Assembly: GCF_900099835.1 (NCBI RefSeq)
Contig: NZ_FNKP01000001.1
Span: 2,046,001 to 2,110,000 of the forward strand
From: Paraburkholderia fungorum
GTDB lineage: Bacteria; Pseudomonadota; Gammaproteobacteria; Burkholderiales; Burkholderiaceae
DNA: 64,000 nt
Reading direction: 5' to 3'
Position 1 is the stretch's first letter, and every line of letters starts with the position of its first letter. Of this stretch, positions 19,810 through 29,719 are shown piece after piece. The translations under genes and the position numbers were made by a program. A model generated the notes under the pieces. That model had not been told where the DNA came from, did not search any database, and saw nothing but the letters and a program-made list of their open reading frames with translations.

Positions 19810-22253
19810 ACCACGAAGTCCTTGAAGAAGCCGTGCTGAGACCCGCGACGCGCAGCGCCCTGAGCGAACTCACGAGCGTGCCCGGCGTTCAGCCGACGAC
19901 CCGCCGCGCCGCGATGCGCGCCGATAAAACCGTGCGCATTGCAATCGTGCACGACTGGCTTGTCACCTATGCCGGTGCGGAAAAAGTGCTGGAGCAGATA
20001 GTCGCGTGTTTTCCAGATGCCGATCTGTTCAGCCTCGTCGATTTTCTCGACGACCGCAGCTTCCTGCGCGGCAAGTCTGTGACGACTTCGTTCATCCAGA
20101 AGCTGCCGATGGCGCGCAAGAAATACCGTTCCTATTTGCCGCTGATGCCGCTCGCGATCGAGCAGCTCGACGTGTCCGCGTACGATGTGGTGATCTCCAG
20201 CAGCCATGCGGTTGCGAAGGGCATTCTCACCGGTCCCGACCAGGTGCATATCAGCTACGTGCATTCGCCGATCCGCTATGCGTGGGATTTGCAGCATCAG
20301 TATCTGCAGCAGTCGAAGCTGACCAACGGCCCGAAATCCGCACTGGCGCGGCTGATTCTGCATTACATCCGCAACTGGGATATCCGCACGTCGAATTCGG
20401 TGGATGGCTTCGTCGCCAATTCCGAGTTCATCGCGCGACGCATCAAAAAGGTGTATCAGCGCGAGGCACAGGTGATTTTCCCGCCGGTCGATGTCGAAGC
20501 GTTTTCGCTTTGCACGGAGAAAGAGGACTTTTATCTGACCGCGTCGCGAATGGTGCCGTACAAGAAAATCGACCTGATTGTCGAAGCGTTTGCACAGATG
20601 CCGGAGCGCAAACTGGTCGTGATCGGCGATGGCCCCGACATGGAAAAAATCCGCGCGAAGGCGGGGCCGAACGTGGAGATCATGGGCTATCAGCCGTTCA
20701 AGGTGCTGAAGGACCGGATGAGCCGCGCGAAAGCCTTCGTGTTCGCCGCGGAGGAAGACTTCGGCATTTCGGTCGTCGAAGCGCAGGCGTGCGGCACGCC
20801 GGTGATTGCGTATGGCAAGGGCGGGGCGCTCGAAACCGTGCGCGATCTGTCCGAAACGCGGCCAACCGGCATGTTCTTCGACGAGCAGAATACCGACTCG
20901 ATCATCTCGGCCGTCAAACGTTTCGATGACAACATCAAGCGTTTCTCTGCAGCAGACTGCCGTGCCAATGCCGAGCAGTTCTCCGCCGCGAATTTCCGCG
21001 AACGCTTTTTCTCGCATGTGCGCGCGGCGGTGCCCGCGTTGCGCGGCGCGAAGCTGCCCGCGTACGTGCCGTACAAAGCCGCACCTGTTGCCAGTGCGCC
21101 GCGCATTCTCGCCGTCGATCAAAGCGGCGTGCTGGGCGGCGCCGAACTGTCGCTGCTGGAAATCGTGAAGGCGCTGCGCTCGCGCATCGAGGTCGTGCTA
21201 TTCGACGATGGCCCGTTTCGCACGGCGCTGGATTCGGCGGGCGTCACTGTGAACGTGCTCGATGCGGGCGCGCTGAAAAATGTCCGCAAACAGGGCGGTT
21301 CGCTGCCGAAGGGGCAGGCGATCAAGGGGCTGTTGTCGCTCGTGCGCGCGACCGCGCAACGCGCGCGCAACGCCGATGTGATCTACGCGAACACACAGCG
21401 CGCGATGGTGATCGGCGCGGTTGCGGGCAAGCTGGCGAGGCGGCCCGTGGTGTGGCACCTGCGCGATATCGTGAGCCCCGAACATTTCGGCGGCAAGCAA
21501 CTGGCCATCATCAAATGGTGCGCGCGGCTCGGTCTCTCGCATGTGATCGCCAATTCGGCGGCGTCGGCGCGCGCGTTTGCTGAACTCACCCAGTTCGACG
21601 AGAAGCGTATCGACGTGGTGTTCAACGGCATTTCGTCGGAGCCGTTCGACGCGTTGCAGAACGTGCCGCAAGACGAACTGCGTGAATTGCTCGGGCTGCC
21701 GCAAGACGCGTTTCTGGTCGGCTCGTTCAGCCGGCTCGCGCGCTGGAAAGGGCAACACGTGCTGCTCGAAGCGATGGTTCTGAATCCGCAGATGCACGCC
21801 GTGCTGGTTGGCGCGCCGCTGTTCGGCGAGGATCAGTACGAGGCTGAACTGCATGCGTTCGTTGCCGAGCACAATCTGGGCGACCGGGTGCATTTCCTCG
21901 GCTTCCAGCACGATATTCCGGCCTGCATGTGTGCGGTCGATGCAGTCGTTCACACGTCGATCACGCCTGAGCCGTTCGGTCGCGTGATCGTCGAAGGGAT
22001 GCTGGCCCGGCGGCCGGTTGTGGCGGCTCGCGCGGGTGGCGTGCTGGAGATCATCGACGACTACGAAAACGGTGTGATGTGCACGCCGGGCGATGCGCAC
22101 GGTCTCGCCGACACGCTCGCGGAACTGCGCTCGAACGACGAACTGCGTAACAGGCTGGTCAGGAACGGCTACAAGACGGCGCTGAGCCGCTTCGGCACCG
22201 GAACCTATGTCGAAGGCGTCGCGCGGATTCTGAAGGGCGTGGCGGGGCGTTAA
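19806..22253 (+). CDS. bceR: Two-domain glycosyltransferase (tandem GT4)
   Basis: The 815-residue protein contains two complete GT-B enzymes. The first begins near residue 44 (RIAIVHDWLVTYAGAEK) and holds FAAEEDFGISVVEAQACGTPVI. The second begins near residue 433 (RILAVDQSGVLGGAELSLL) and holds HTSITPEPFGRVIVEGML. Both keep the acidic donor-site residues, so both may be active, giving two additions from one polypeptide. The ATG at 19806 overlaps the bceQ stop and has GAGGA nine bases upstream; an open frame continues upstream but inside bceQ. A strong terminator follows at 22424. Confidence 0.9.
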   Translation: MNHEVLEEAVLRPATRSALSELTSVPGVQPTTRRAAMRADKTVRIAIVHDWLVTYAGAEKVLEQIVACFPDADLFSLVDFLDDRSFLRGKSVTTSFIQKLPMARKKYRSYLPLMPLAIEQLDVSAYDVVISSSHAVAKGILTGPDQVHISYVHSPIRYAWDLQHQYLQQSKLTNGPKSALARLILHYIRNWDIRTSNSVDGFVANSEFIARRIKKVYQREAQVIFPPVDVEAFSLCTEKEDFYLTASRMVPYKKIDLIVEAFAQMPERKLVVIGDGPDMEKIRAKAGPNVEIMGYQPFKVLKDRMSRAKAFVFAAEEDFGISVVEAQACGTPVIAYGKGGALETVRDLSETRPTGMFFDEQNTDSIISAVKRFDDNIKRFSAADCRANAEQFSAANFRERFFSHVRAAVPALRGAKLPAYVPYKAAPVASAPRILAVDQSGVLGGAELSLLEIVKALRSRIEVVLFDDGPFRTALDSAGVTVNVLDAGALKNVRKQGGSLPKGQAIKGLLSLVRATAQRARNADVIYANTQRAMVIGAVAGKLARRPVVWHLRDIVSPEHFGGKQLAIIKWCARLGLSHVIANSAASARAFAELTQFDEKRIDVVFNGISSEPFDALQNVPQDELRELLGLPQDAFLVGSFSRLARWKGQHVLLEAMVLNPQMHAVLVGAPLFGEDQYEAELHAFVAEHNLGDRVHFLGFQHDIPACMCAVDAVVHTSITPEPFGRVIVEGMLARRPVVAARAGGVLEIIDDYENGVMCTPGDAHGLADTLAELRSNDELRNRLVRNGYKTALSRFGTGTYVEGVARILKGVAGR

Positions 22254-22550
22254 ACGGATTTTGGGGGGGCTCTTGACGGGCCCTTCCGTGAATTTCTTTC
22301 CGTGTGGCGCGGCGATCTCGCCGGAGAGGTATCGGAGGCAAGCACCGACCGTGCTTCACGTCGATGTGAACGGTTTTACGCGGGGGTAGGCAGGGGCTCG
22401 GCCGGTTCTTGTCGTTGGCGCAGCGGAGCGAAGATCCATGGACCTTCGCTCCGTTTTTTTATTGCCGTGATCGGCGGCTGTGATCAAGGGCCGAGGTTCG
22501 GGGCTGTAAATCGGAACTGCAATTCGGGGCCGAGGTTCAGCCCCGCAATG
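22254..22550. other. Convergent spacer between bceR and bceS
   Basis: About 300 bases without a gene. Apart from the bceR terminator at 22424-22460 it holds short repeats of GGGGC/GGCCGAGGTTC near 22490-22545 and no recognisable coding or RNA gene. Confidence 0.6.
22424..22460 (+). terminator. Intrinsic terminator after bceR
   Basis: CGGAGCGAAG at 22424-22433 pairs perfectly with CTTCGCTCCG at 22444-22453, followed by seven T. The loop contains CCATGG and can extend the fold. It closes the propeller-bceQ-bceR transcript before convergent bceS. Confidence 0.92.
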
Positions 22551-23762
22551 TCAGGCCGCTTTCTTCGCGGCCTTCGGTTTGAAACTGGCCGACCACTTCA
22601 TCGCCGGCAACTCCACCAGCCGGTAGAACACGTAGGCAACCGGCACAGCCACCAGCATGTAGGCGAACGACGGCCAGATCGACATCTGCAGCGACGAGCG
22701 GAACAGCAGCGACGACAGCAAGACGAATATCGGCAGATGGATCAGGTACAGCGAGAAGCTGAAATCGCCGAAACGCGACAGCAGGCGCGTGCCGAACGTT
22801 TCGCGCCGGGTGCCGCTGGGCCGCTCGAGCGCCTTGTAGAGATAGAACGCGAAACCGAGCGCCCACAACTGGAACGCACCGTACTGGCCGAAATGGAACG
22901 CGACGCAGCCGAGCACGATAAAAGCCGCGGCCAGCACGTAGAGCCAGATCGACGAACGGGCTTCCGGCGCGCGGCGGGTTCGGGCGTCGGCGATCCATGC
23001 ACCCAGTGTCCACGAAAACCAGTACGACGTGAAGAACTGGATGTCGTGGCGTTCCAGCACGTAGGCGGACACGACATTGACGACGGCGACGATCGCCAGC
23101 ACCGAGGTCATGCCGATGCGTCGGCGCAATGCGAATAGCAGCGGATAGATCGCGTAGAACTGCACTTCGAGCGAAAGCGTCCAGAGCGCGCCGTTCGATC
23201 CATACGTTTTACCCGCCACGCCTTGCAGCGAAAACAGATTGACGAGAAACGACTGCAAGCCGATCTCGCGAATCTTGTGACTGACAGGCGGCAACTGCAG
23301 ACTGAACCAGTCGAGCGCAAAAGTCAGCACCAGCGCCGCGAGCAGCACCGGATAGATGCGCGCAAAGCGGCGCACCCAGAAATTGCCGGTATCGAGCCGG
23401 TAAGCCGGATTGGCGGCGAGACGCAACGCACCGCCACGGTGAATGCAATAGCCGCTAATCACGAAGAAAATCGGCACACCCGCCGAGCCCCATGCAATCG
23501 GAAACGTCAGATAGGCAGCAAGGGCGCCGAGGCTCAGCGAATGGCCGACGCTCTGATGAAACGCCTGCATGCCGACCCACGCAACCTGGCGGCAATGAAA
23601 ATACGCGACCAGTAGCGCGGCGAAACCGCGCATGGCATCGATCACGTGCTCCTTGCCGGCGCTCTCCGCGCGCACGTCGCTGTGGGCGCGCACTGCGCTC
23701 GTGCTACGGGGTGGAGAGAGGGGCAGGGATGAGCCGGCGGCATCCAGTGCTGAGTCGCTCAT
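22551..23762 (-). CDS. bceS: Acyltransferase 3 family membrane protein
   Basis: This 403-residue membrane protein has the acyltransferase-3 motifs HVIDAMRGFAALLVAYFHCRQ, GVPIFFVISGYCIHRG and LWTLSLEVQFYAIYPL. It is a second O-acyltransferase, different in sequence from BceO, so the two may modify different sugars of the repeat. It is transcribed alone, convergent to bceR, with divergent promoters shared with the small peptide gene at 24007. The first ATG is used; a 35-residue cytoplasmic, low-complexity N-terminus precedes the first membrane helix. Confidence 0.87.
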   Translation of the reverse strand: MSDSALDAAGSSLPLSPPRSTSAVRAHSDVRAESAGKEHVIDAMRGFAALLVAYFHCRQVAWVGMQAFHQSVGHSLSLGALAAYLTFPIAWGSAGVPIFFVISGYCIHRGGALRLAANPAYRLDTGNFWVRRFARIYPVLLAALVLTFALDWFSLQLPPVSHKIREIGLQSFLVNLFSLQGVAGKTYGSNGALWTLSLEVQFYAIYPLLFALRRRIGMTSVLAIVAVVNVVSAYVLERHDIQFFTSYWFSWTLGAWIADARTRRAPEARSSIWLYVLAAAFIVLGCVAFHFGQYGAFQLWALGFAFYLYKALERPSGTRRETFGTRLLSRFGDFSFSLYLIHLPIFVLLSSLLFRSSLQMSIWPSFAYMLVAVPVAYVFYRLVELPAMKWSASFKPKAAKKAA

Positions 23763-24006
23763 GCGCGGTCCTTATCTTTCTGACGGAGGAAAAAGCGGAT
23801 TCCCGGACGCCATGCGCGCCCGCGGTGCCTGACATCCTAGTTCAGCACGCGGGTAAAAAATCGATAAAAAAATGCCGTATCAATTCTATTTGAGTAACCA
23901 TTTTGTGACGAATTGTAATTGATGATAAGCAGATGCGGCGTCGAATTATTTACCGCTTTTGTCATGTTAATTTTAGTCACGGATTTTCTTGACCAGAGGT
24001 GAAGTC

Positions 24007-24150
24007 ATGAACCTGCATTTACTCGCCGGCATTGCCGTGCTGCTGATCCTCGTTGCCGCCTCCGCCTACCGCGAAGCACTGCGCAACGAGCCGATCCGCC
24101 GTTACCGGATGAATCCCGGCAAGCTCCCGCCAGTCGACGAAAGCGAATAA
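24007..24150 (+). CDS. Small single-pass membrane peptide, 47 residues
   Basis: The ATG is preceded by AGAGGTGA at good spacing. The peptide begins with a hydrophobic stretch (NLHLLAGIAVLLILVAASAY) and continues with a basic, proline-rich tail ending DESE. This is one membrane helix with a short soluble tail. Codon use looks like that of neighbours. No family is recognised. It lies alone between divergent bceS and bceT, so a link to the polymer machinery is possible but only by position. Confidence 0.6.
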   Translation: MNLHLLAGIAVLLILVAASAYREALRNEPIRRYRMNPGKLPPVDESE

Positions 24151-24482
24151 CGCCTACGTCGCACGCATCACGCACGTCAGTGGTTTTGCCATTGGCGCGC
24201 ATGGCGCTGCACGTCGAAAACGCGCAGCGCCGTCCCCCGGATATGGCAAAAATTTCAGGGTTTCCGTAAAATAATTCAATTGGAATAAGTCATTATTTCC
24301 TGACGTCCGCGTCGGATTATTCATAGTCTGGAATATTGAAGTCGAAATTGATTTATTTATTTCGACGGCGAAATTTTCCTGGATGAACCAGGCTGAAATT
24401 TTTGCTAGTCTTTTCCAGCGACATCGATTGGCCGCAAGGCCCGCGACTACACTAACTTCTAACCGATGTGGGAATGCCTACC
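24151..24482 (+). promoter_or_regulatory. AT-rich upstream region of bceT with a perfect inverted repeat
   Basis: About 330 bases without a gene. The part 24265-24400 is AT-rich. GTCGAAAT at 24341-24348 and ATTTCGAC at 24359-24366 form a perfect inverted repeat with a 10-base spacer, about 120 bases before bceT, and could be an operator. No clear -35/-10 pair was assigned. Confidence 0.5.
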
Positions 24483-25400
24483 ATGCTGAAAGTCACCAAA
24501 GCCGTGTTTCCCGTAGCGGGCCTCGGGACACGATTCCTGCCGGCTACCAAAGCAAGTCCGAAGGAAATGCTGCCGATCGTCGACAAGCCGCTGATTCAAT
24601 ACGCGGTTGAAGAGGCGATTGCCGCCGGCATCACTGAGATGATTTTCGTGACGGGCCGCAGCAAGCGCGCGATCGAAGATCATTTCGACAAGTCGTACGA
24701 GATCGAAGCCGAACTCGAAGCACGCAACAAGCAGAAGCTGCTGGATCTGGTTCGCAGCATCAAACCGGCCAACGTCGACTGTTTCTACGTGCGTCAGGCC
24801 GAAGCGCTCGGTCTGGGCCATGCCGTGCTGTGTGCCGAAAAGCTGGTCGGCGACAGCCCGTTCGCCGTGATTCTCGCCGACGATCTGCTGCATAGCTCGA
24901 AGCCGGTGATGAGCCAGCTGGTCGATACGTTCAACCACTATCACAGCTCGGTGATCGGCGTCGAAACCATTGCTCGCGAAGAGAGCCGCTCGTACGGCGT
25001 CGTCGATGGCCGCGAATGGGAAGACAACGTGATCAAGATGTCGGGCATCGTCGAGAAGCCGTCGCCGGAAAATGCACCGTCGAATCTCGGTGTGGTCGGC
25101 CGCTATGTGCTGATGCCGACTATCTTCAAACATATCCGCGCGTTGAAGCCGGGCGCGGGCGGCGAACTGCAATTGACCGATGCAGTGCAATCGCTGCTCA
25201 CCGAAGAACAGGTGCTGGCGTATCGCTATTTCGGCACGCGTTTCGATTGCGGCAGCAAGCTCGGGTATCTGAAGGCGACGGTGGAATTCGCGCTGCGTCA
25301 CCCGGAAGTCAAGGCGGATTTCGAGGCTTATTTGCAGGCATATATGCAGAATAATGCGCTGGTGAACGAGTCTGCCCAGTACACGGCCGAAGCCGCTTGA
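24483..25400 (+). CDS. bceT: UTP-glucose-1-phosphate uridylyltransferase
   Basis: This 305-residue GalU-type enzyme makes UDP-glucose from UTP and glucose-1-phosphate, feeding BceB, BceC and, through an epimerase, galactose units. The nucleotidyl-transferase signature GLGTRFLPATKASPKEMLP lies at the N-terminus, with KPLIQYAVEEA and ILADDLL following. The ATG at 24483 is chosen because GGGA precedes it by nine bases and the known family N-terminus MLKVTKAVFPVAG starts here; the GTG and ATG at 24468 and 24474 would add five or three residues. A terminator follows. Confidence 0.93.
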   Translation: MLKVTKAVFPVAGLGTRFLPATKASPKEMLPIVDKPLIQYAVEEAIAAGITEMIFVTGRSKRAIEDHFDKSYEIEAELEARNKQKLLDLVRSIKPANVDCFYVRQAEALGLGHAVLCAEKLVGDSPFAVILADDLLHSSKPVMSQLVDTFNHYHSSVIGVETIAREESRSYGVVDGREWEDNVIKMSGIVEKPSPENAPSNLGVVGRYVLMPTIFKHIRALKPGAGGELQLTDAVQSLLTEEQVLAYRYFGTRFDCGSKLGYLKATVEFALRHPEVKADFEAYLQAYMQNNALVNESAQYTAEAA

Positions 25401-25470
25401 AGCAACGTTTATAAGTTGGGCTGGGGCATTCCGTCGTGGCCTCCGGCGGAAATGCCCTGCCAGTTGCAAG

Positions 25471-25493
25471 GCGCGAGCAATCGCGCTTTTTTT
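25471..25493 (+). terminator. Intrinsic terminator after bceT
   Basis: GCGCGA (25471-25476) pairs with TCGCGC (25481-25486) around GCAA, a stable tetraloop-like sequence, and seven T follow. A weaker hairpin GGGCATT/AATGCCC lies just before it. Confidence 0.88.
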
Positions 25494-25589
25494 CATTCGC
25501 AGGTGTACTGGCGTGCTGAAGGCTATCAGGGTTTCACTACTGCCTGTTCGCACTGATGAAGCTTCTGTGCCGGTAGCGCCATTCAGTAA

Positions 25590-25617
25590 AAAGGGCGCCG
25601 CATAAGCGGCGCCCTTT
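25590..25617. terminator. Strong bidirectional terminator at the glcB 3' end
   Basis: A perfect 12-base stem, AAAGGGCGCCGC (25590-25601) and GCGGCGCCCTTT (25606-25617), with loop ATAA. Read on the minus strand it lies about 45 bases beyond the glcB stop. Confidence 0.88.
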
Positions 25618-25662
25618 CTCATTTCAAACCAGCCCTCGCGCCTCAAACGCGGGGCGGCAGCC

Positions 25663-27837
25663 TCAGCCCAGCTTCTTCACTTCGAGCCGGAACTTGTGCA
25701 GCAACGGTTCCGTATAACCGCTCGGTTGCTGGCGCCCTTCGAACACCAGTGCTTGCGCAGCCTTGAACGCAATCGTGTCGAAACCCGGCGCCATCGGCTT
25801 GTAATGCGGGTCGCCCGCGTTCTGCCCATCGACCACCGCAGCCATCCGCTGGAACGTCTCTTCGACCAGCTCGCGCTTCACCACACCGTGGTACAGCCAG
25901 TTGGCAATATGCTGGCTCGAAATACGCAGCGTCGCGCGGTCTTCCATCAGGCCGACGTCGTGAATGTCCGGCACCTTCGAACATCCCACGCCCTGATCGA
26001 TCCAGCGCACCACGTAGCCGAGAATGCCTTGCGCGTTGTTGTCGACCTCACTGCGAATTTCGTCGTCGCTCCACTTCGCCGATTCGACCACGGGAATCGT
26101 CAGCAGCCCGCTGAGCAGTTCGTCGCGCACGTTGGCATAGTCGGTACGCTCCAGCTCCTGCTGGACCGCCTGCACGTCGATCTGGTGATAGTGCAACGCA
26201 TGCAGCGTCGCGGCCGTCGGCGAGGGCACCCATGCGGTGTTCGCACCGGCCTTCGGATGAGCGATCTTCTGTTCGAGCATCGCGTGCATCAGGTCGGGCA
26301 TCGCCCACATGCCCTTGCCGATCTGCGAGCGGCCGCGCAGGCCCGCGCTCAAACCGACCAGCACGTTGCTGCGCTCATAGGCGGTAATCCATGCGCTCGA
26401 CTTCATGTCGCCCTTGCGCATCATCGGGCCGGCTTCCATTGCCGTGTGCATCTCGTCGCCGGTACGGTCGAGGAAACCCGTGTTGATAAACGCAACACGC
26501 TCCGACGCTTCGGCGATACAGGCGAGCAGGTTGACGCTGGTGCGGCGCTCCTCGTCCATGATGCCCATCTTGATGGTGTTGCGCGGCAACTGCAGCAGGT
26601 CTTCGACGCGTGCAAACAGTTCGCTCGCAAACGCGACTTCGGCCGGGCCGTGCATTTTCGGTTTGACGATATAAATCGAACCGGTGCGCGAATTCAGCTT
26701 GTGCTTGCGGTCGTGCAGCGCGCACAGCGACGTGATCACGGCATCGAGAATACCTTCGGGGATCTCGTGGCCGTCCTGGGTCAGCACCGCCGGGTTGGTC
26801 ATCAAATGACCGACGTTACGGATGAACAGCAGCGAGCGGCCATGCAGCACGACCGGCGCAGTGCCGTTTGCTGCCACATACACGCGATCTTCGTTCAGAC
26901 GACGCGTGAAGGTCTTGCCGTTCTTCGTGACTTCTTCAGTCAGGTCGCCGGTCATCAGGCCGAGCCAGTTGCGATACAACAGCACCTTGTCGTCCGCATC
27001 GACGGCGGCCACCGAGTCTTCACAGTCGATGATCGTGCTCACCGCCGCTTCGACCACCACGTCCTTCACATGCGCGGAATCGGTCTTGCCGATCGAGTCG
27101 TTCGCGTCGATCTGAATCTCGAAGTGCAGACCGTTGTGCTTCAGCAGCACCGCCGACGGCGCGTTTTCTGCACCCTGATAGCCGATGAATTGCGCGGGCG
27201 TTTTCAGTTCGCTCCGGCCGCTTTTCAGCGTGACGACCAGCTTGCCGCCTTCGACGCCGTAGTGCGTTGCATCGGCATGTGAGCCGTTGGCGAGCGGCGC
27301 AGCCTGATCGAGAAACTTGCGTGCGTAGGCGATGACCGCCGCGCCGCGAACCGGATTGAACGCCGCCTGTTTTTCGGCGCCGTTCGTCTCGGGAATCGCG
27401 TCGGTGCCGTACAGCGCGTCGTACAGGCTGCCCCAGCGCGCATTCGCCGCGTTCAGTGCATAGCGCTGGTTCGACAGCGGCACGACCAGTTGCGGGCCGG
27501 CCTGCTCGGCGATTTCGGTATCGACGTCCGATGTCGTGGCCTTGACGCTGGCCGGCACCGGCACGATATAGCCGATGCCTTCGAGAAACGCACGGTAGGC
27601 GTGCAGATCGCGCACCGGGCCGGGATTCGCGCGATGCCAGCCGTCGAGTTCGGTTTGCAGGCGATCGCGCTCGGCGAGCAGTGCCCGGTTTTTGGGCGCC
27701 AGCTCGTGGACGAGGGCGTCGAAACCCGACCAGAATGCGGCGCTGTCGATTCCGGTGCCGGGCAGGGCTTCGGTTTCGACGAACTGGTCGAGATTGGCGG
27801 CGACCTGCAGTGCGCCGCGCGGCTTCATCTGAGTCAT
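25663..27837 (-). CDS. glcB: Malate synthase G
   Basis: The 724-residue enzyme condenses glyoxylate with acetyl-CoA to malate, in glycolate/glyoxylate use. The length matches E. coli GlcB (723). Recognisable regions are [50 protein letters not shown] and [14 protein letters not shown]. The second ATG is chosen because GGAG lies about seven bases before it and the length fits the family; the first ATG, at 27849, has no ribosome site. It follows glcG on the same strand after about 140 bases, so the two may be co-transcribed. Confidence 0.95.
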   Translation of the reverse strand: MTQMKPRGALQVAANLDQFVETEALPGTGIDSAAFWSGFDALVHELAPKNRALLAERDRLQTELDGWHRANPGPVRDLHAYRAFLEGIGYIVPVPASVKATTSDVDTEIAEQAGPQLVVPLSNQRYALNAANARWGSLYDALYGTDAIPETNGAEKQAAFNPVRGAAVIAYARKFLDQAAPLANGSHADATHYGVEGGKLVVTLKSGRSELKTPAQFIGYQGAENAPSAVLLKHNGLHFEIQIDANDSIGKTDSAHVKDVVVEAAVSTIIDCEDSVAAVDADDKVLLYRNWLGLMTGDLTEEVTKNGKTFTRRLNEDRVYVAANGTAPVVLHGRSLLFIRNVGHLMTNPAVLTQDGHEIPEGILDAVITSLCALHDRKHKLNSRTGSIYIVKPKMHGPAEVAFASELFARVEDLLQLPRNTIKMGIMDEERRTSVNLLACIAEASERVAFINTGFLDRTGDEMHTAMEAGPMMRKGDMKSSAWITAYERSNVLVGLSAGLRGRSQIGKGMWAMPDLMHAMLEQKIAHPKAGANTAWVPSPTAATLHALHYHQIDVQAVQQELERTDYANVRDELLSGLLTIPVVESAKWSDDEIRSEVDNNAQGILGYVVRWIDQGVGCSKVPDIHDVGLMEDRATLRISSQHIANWLYHGVVKRELVEETFQRMAAVVDGQNAGDPHYKPMAPGFDTIAFKAAQALVFEGRQQPSGYTEPLLHKFRLEVKKLG

Positions 27838-27979
27838 CGACTGCTCCATCTGTCTGATGGGACCGATGAGGGGGCATCGGTCCGCGTTGTTGCCGGTTAG
27901 CTTCGTTATGGCGGAACTGCCGTGGTTACTTTTCTGTATTGCTGGTTCTACTTTCGCGGGTCGTGGCCGGACCCGGCGC

Positions 27980-28384
27980 TCACGCAGCGATAGCCTGGAT
28001 ACCGGCCTTGGCGACCTGCGCGTCCTGATCCGACTTGACGCCCGACACGCCGACCGCGCCGACCACCTGGCCTTCGACGATCACCGGCACACCGCCTTCC
28101 AGCGTACCTTGCAGCGGTGCGCTCAGGAAAGCCGTGCGGCCATTGTTGATCATGTCCTCGTAGACTTTGGTCTCGCGACGGCCGATTGCCGCCGTGCGGG
28201 CCTTTTCCGTCGCGATGTACGAGGTGGACGGTGCCGCGCCGTCAAGACGAAGCATGCCGAGCGGATGGCCGCCGTCGTCGGTCACCACGATTGCGACGGC
28301 CCACTGATGCTTCTCGGCTTCCGCGCGGGCGGCATCGAGAATTCGGGTCGTTTCGGCAACGGTCAGCACGGGTTTGCTCAGCAT
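27980..28384 (-). CDS. glcG: GlcG/HbpS-like domain protein
   Basis: This 134-residue protein is the same length as E. coli GlcG and carries the typical pattern [22 protein letters not shown], then [11 protein letters not shown] and [19 protein letters not shown]. Members of this fold bind small ligands or haem; GlcG is of unclear function in glycolate loci. AGGA lies eight bases before the ATG. The position just upstream of glcB agrees with a role in the same pathway. Confidence 0.88.
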   Translation of the reverse strand: MLSKPVLTVAETTRILDAARAEAEKHQWAVAIVVTDDGGHPLGMLRLDGAAPSTSYIATEKARTAAIGRRETKVYEDMINNGRTAFLSAPLQGTLEGGVPVIVEGQVVGAVGVSGVKSDQDAQVAKAGIQAIAA

Positions 28385-28768
28385 AATAAATTTCCTGTCT
28401 CGGTGATGGGAGGGATGCTTCTACAAGTTCTGCCCAGTGATTTTATCCAGCGACGTCGCGGTATGAGTTCACCGCTGCCCCGGTGTGCATGGCCAGGCGA
28501 GGGGATACGTGTCCGCCTGGGTTGCCGCCGGTCCGTCACGCGGCGAGCGGATCACGCGCCGCTTCGCTAAAGGTGTCGTGCCGGTCGCGGGCTCGCTGCG
28601 CGATGAACGCATAGTGCGGATTGCGGTCAGCCGGGTAGGCGCCGTGCCTGAGGATTTTACGTCCAAGCGCGCCGGGAAGAAACGACGGCCTCGCGGCAGA
28701 TTATTGATGCGCCTTACAATCACGTTTTGAACATAAAAATTCGCGCGCTCCCCACGCGCTCCCCGACC
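28385..28768. other. Intergenic region between glcG and the MOSC gene
   Basis: About 380 bases with divergent promoters expected. Two overlapping open frames on opposite strands (28485-28730 plus, 28469-28888 minus) have no ribosome site and no recognisable sequence, so I see no gene here. Confidence 0.5.
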
Positions 28769-29650
28769 ATGCCGACCATCAGCGAGCTTTTCGTCTATCC
28801 GATCAAATCCTGCGGAGGTATCGCGCTGCGCGAGGCGCGGCTGCTCGCGACCGGCCTCGAATACGACCGCTACTGGATGCTCACGCACCCGGACGGCGAG
28901 ATGCTCACACAGCGCGCGTATCCGCGAATGGCGCTGATCAAGGTCGAGATCGGCACCGACATGCTGATCATCCGCGCGCCCGGCATGAGCGAATTGCGCA
29001 CGCCGCTCGATGCAGCCCGGCTCGACGCGCCGCTCAAGGTGCAGACCAAGGTGTGGCGCGATGCGGCCTACGGGCTCGACACCGGCGACACTACGGCCGG
29101 ATGGTTTTCAAGCTTTCTCGGCTTTCCCACGCGGCTTCTGCGTTTCGATCCGCAGCGCGAGCGTCAGGTCGACCCGGACTACACGGGCAGCGTCGGCGGC
29201 GCCACGACATATTTCGCCGATGGCTTTCCGCTGCTGGTCGTCGGCCAGGCATCGCTCGACGACCTGAACACGCGCCTGACCAGCAAAGGCGCGCCGTCCA
29301 TTTCAATCGACCGCTTCCGTCCCAATGTCGTGCTGACCGGACTCGATGCGTACGAAGAAGACTATGTGGAGACGCTGAATATCGACGGTGCGACGCAGGC
29401 GGAGCAGGGCGTGCAATTGCAGCTGGTCAAGTTGTGCGCGCGCTGCCCGATGCCGACTGTCGATCAGCAGACGGGTGCGCCGAACCCCGACTGGCCGAAC
29501 GAACCCACCGACACGATGACCACGTACCGCGCGAAGCGTCAGTTCGACGGCGCGGTCACGTTCGGCAACAATGCGCTGATTTCGAGCGGCGCGGGGGCCT
29601 GGCTGCGAGTGGGACAAGAGGTCGAAGCGGAAATCGGTTTCGGCGATTGA
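28769..29650 (+). CDS. MOSC-domain protein (YcbX/mARC type)
   Basis: This 293-residue protein has an N-terminal MOSC beta-barrel domain (SELFVYPIKSCGG, YDRYWMLTHPDGEMLTQR) and a C-terminal MOSC domain with ISIDRFRPNVVL and the conserved cysteine region KLCARCPMPTVDQ. Related proteins bind molybdenum cofactor and reduce N-hydroxylated compounds; the cysteine would ligate the metal. No ferredoxin domain is fused here, unlike some YcbX. The start at the second Met is chosen because family members begin just before SELFVYPIKSCGG; a TTG at 28727 would add 14 residues. Confidence 0.88.
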   Translation: MPTISELFVYPIKSCGGIALREARLLATGLEYDRYWMLTHPDGEMLTQRAYPRMALIKVEIGTDMLIIRAPGMSELRTPLDAARLDAPLKVQTKVWRDAAYGLDTGDTTAGWFSSFLGFPTRLLRFDPQRERQVDPDYTGSVGGATTYFADGFPLLVVGQASLDDLNTRLTSKGAPSISIDRFRPNVVLTGLDAYEEDYVETLNIDGATQAEQGVQLQLVKLCARCPMPTVDQQTGAPNPDWPNEPTDTMTTYRAKRQFDGAVTFGNNALISSGAGAWLRVGQEVEAEIGFGD

Positions 29651-29719
29651 GAGGATTTGAGGCCGTACACGAAGCAGGATATGCAACCCTGTCCCTCCTG
29701 TTGCCCCTCGATTAGCGCT

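Noticed and set aside
25696..27282. Plus-strand frame of 528 codons opposite glcB
   Set aside because: Antisense to malate synthase G; no recognisable domain.
28469..28888. Possible 139-codon minus-strand gene before the MOSC gene
   Set aside because: It overlaps the start of a clear MOSC gene, lacks a ribosome site and shows no family pattern.
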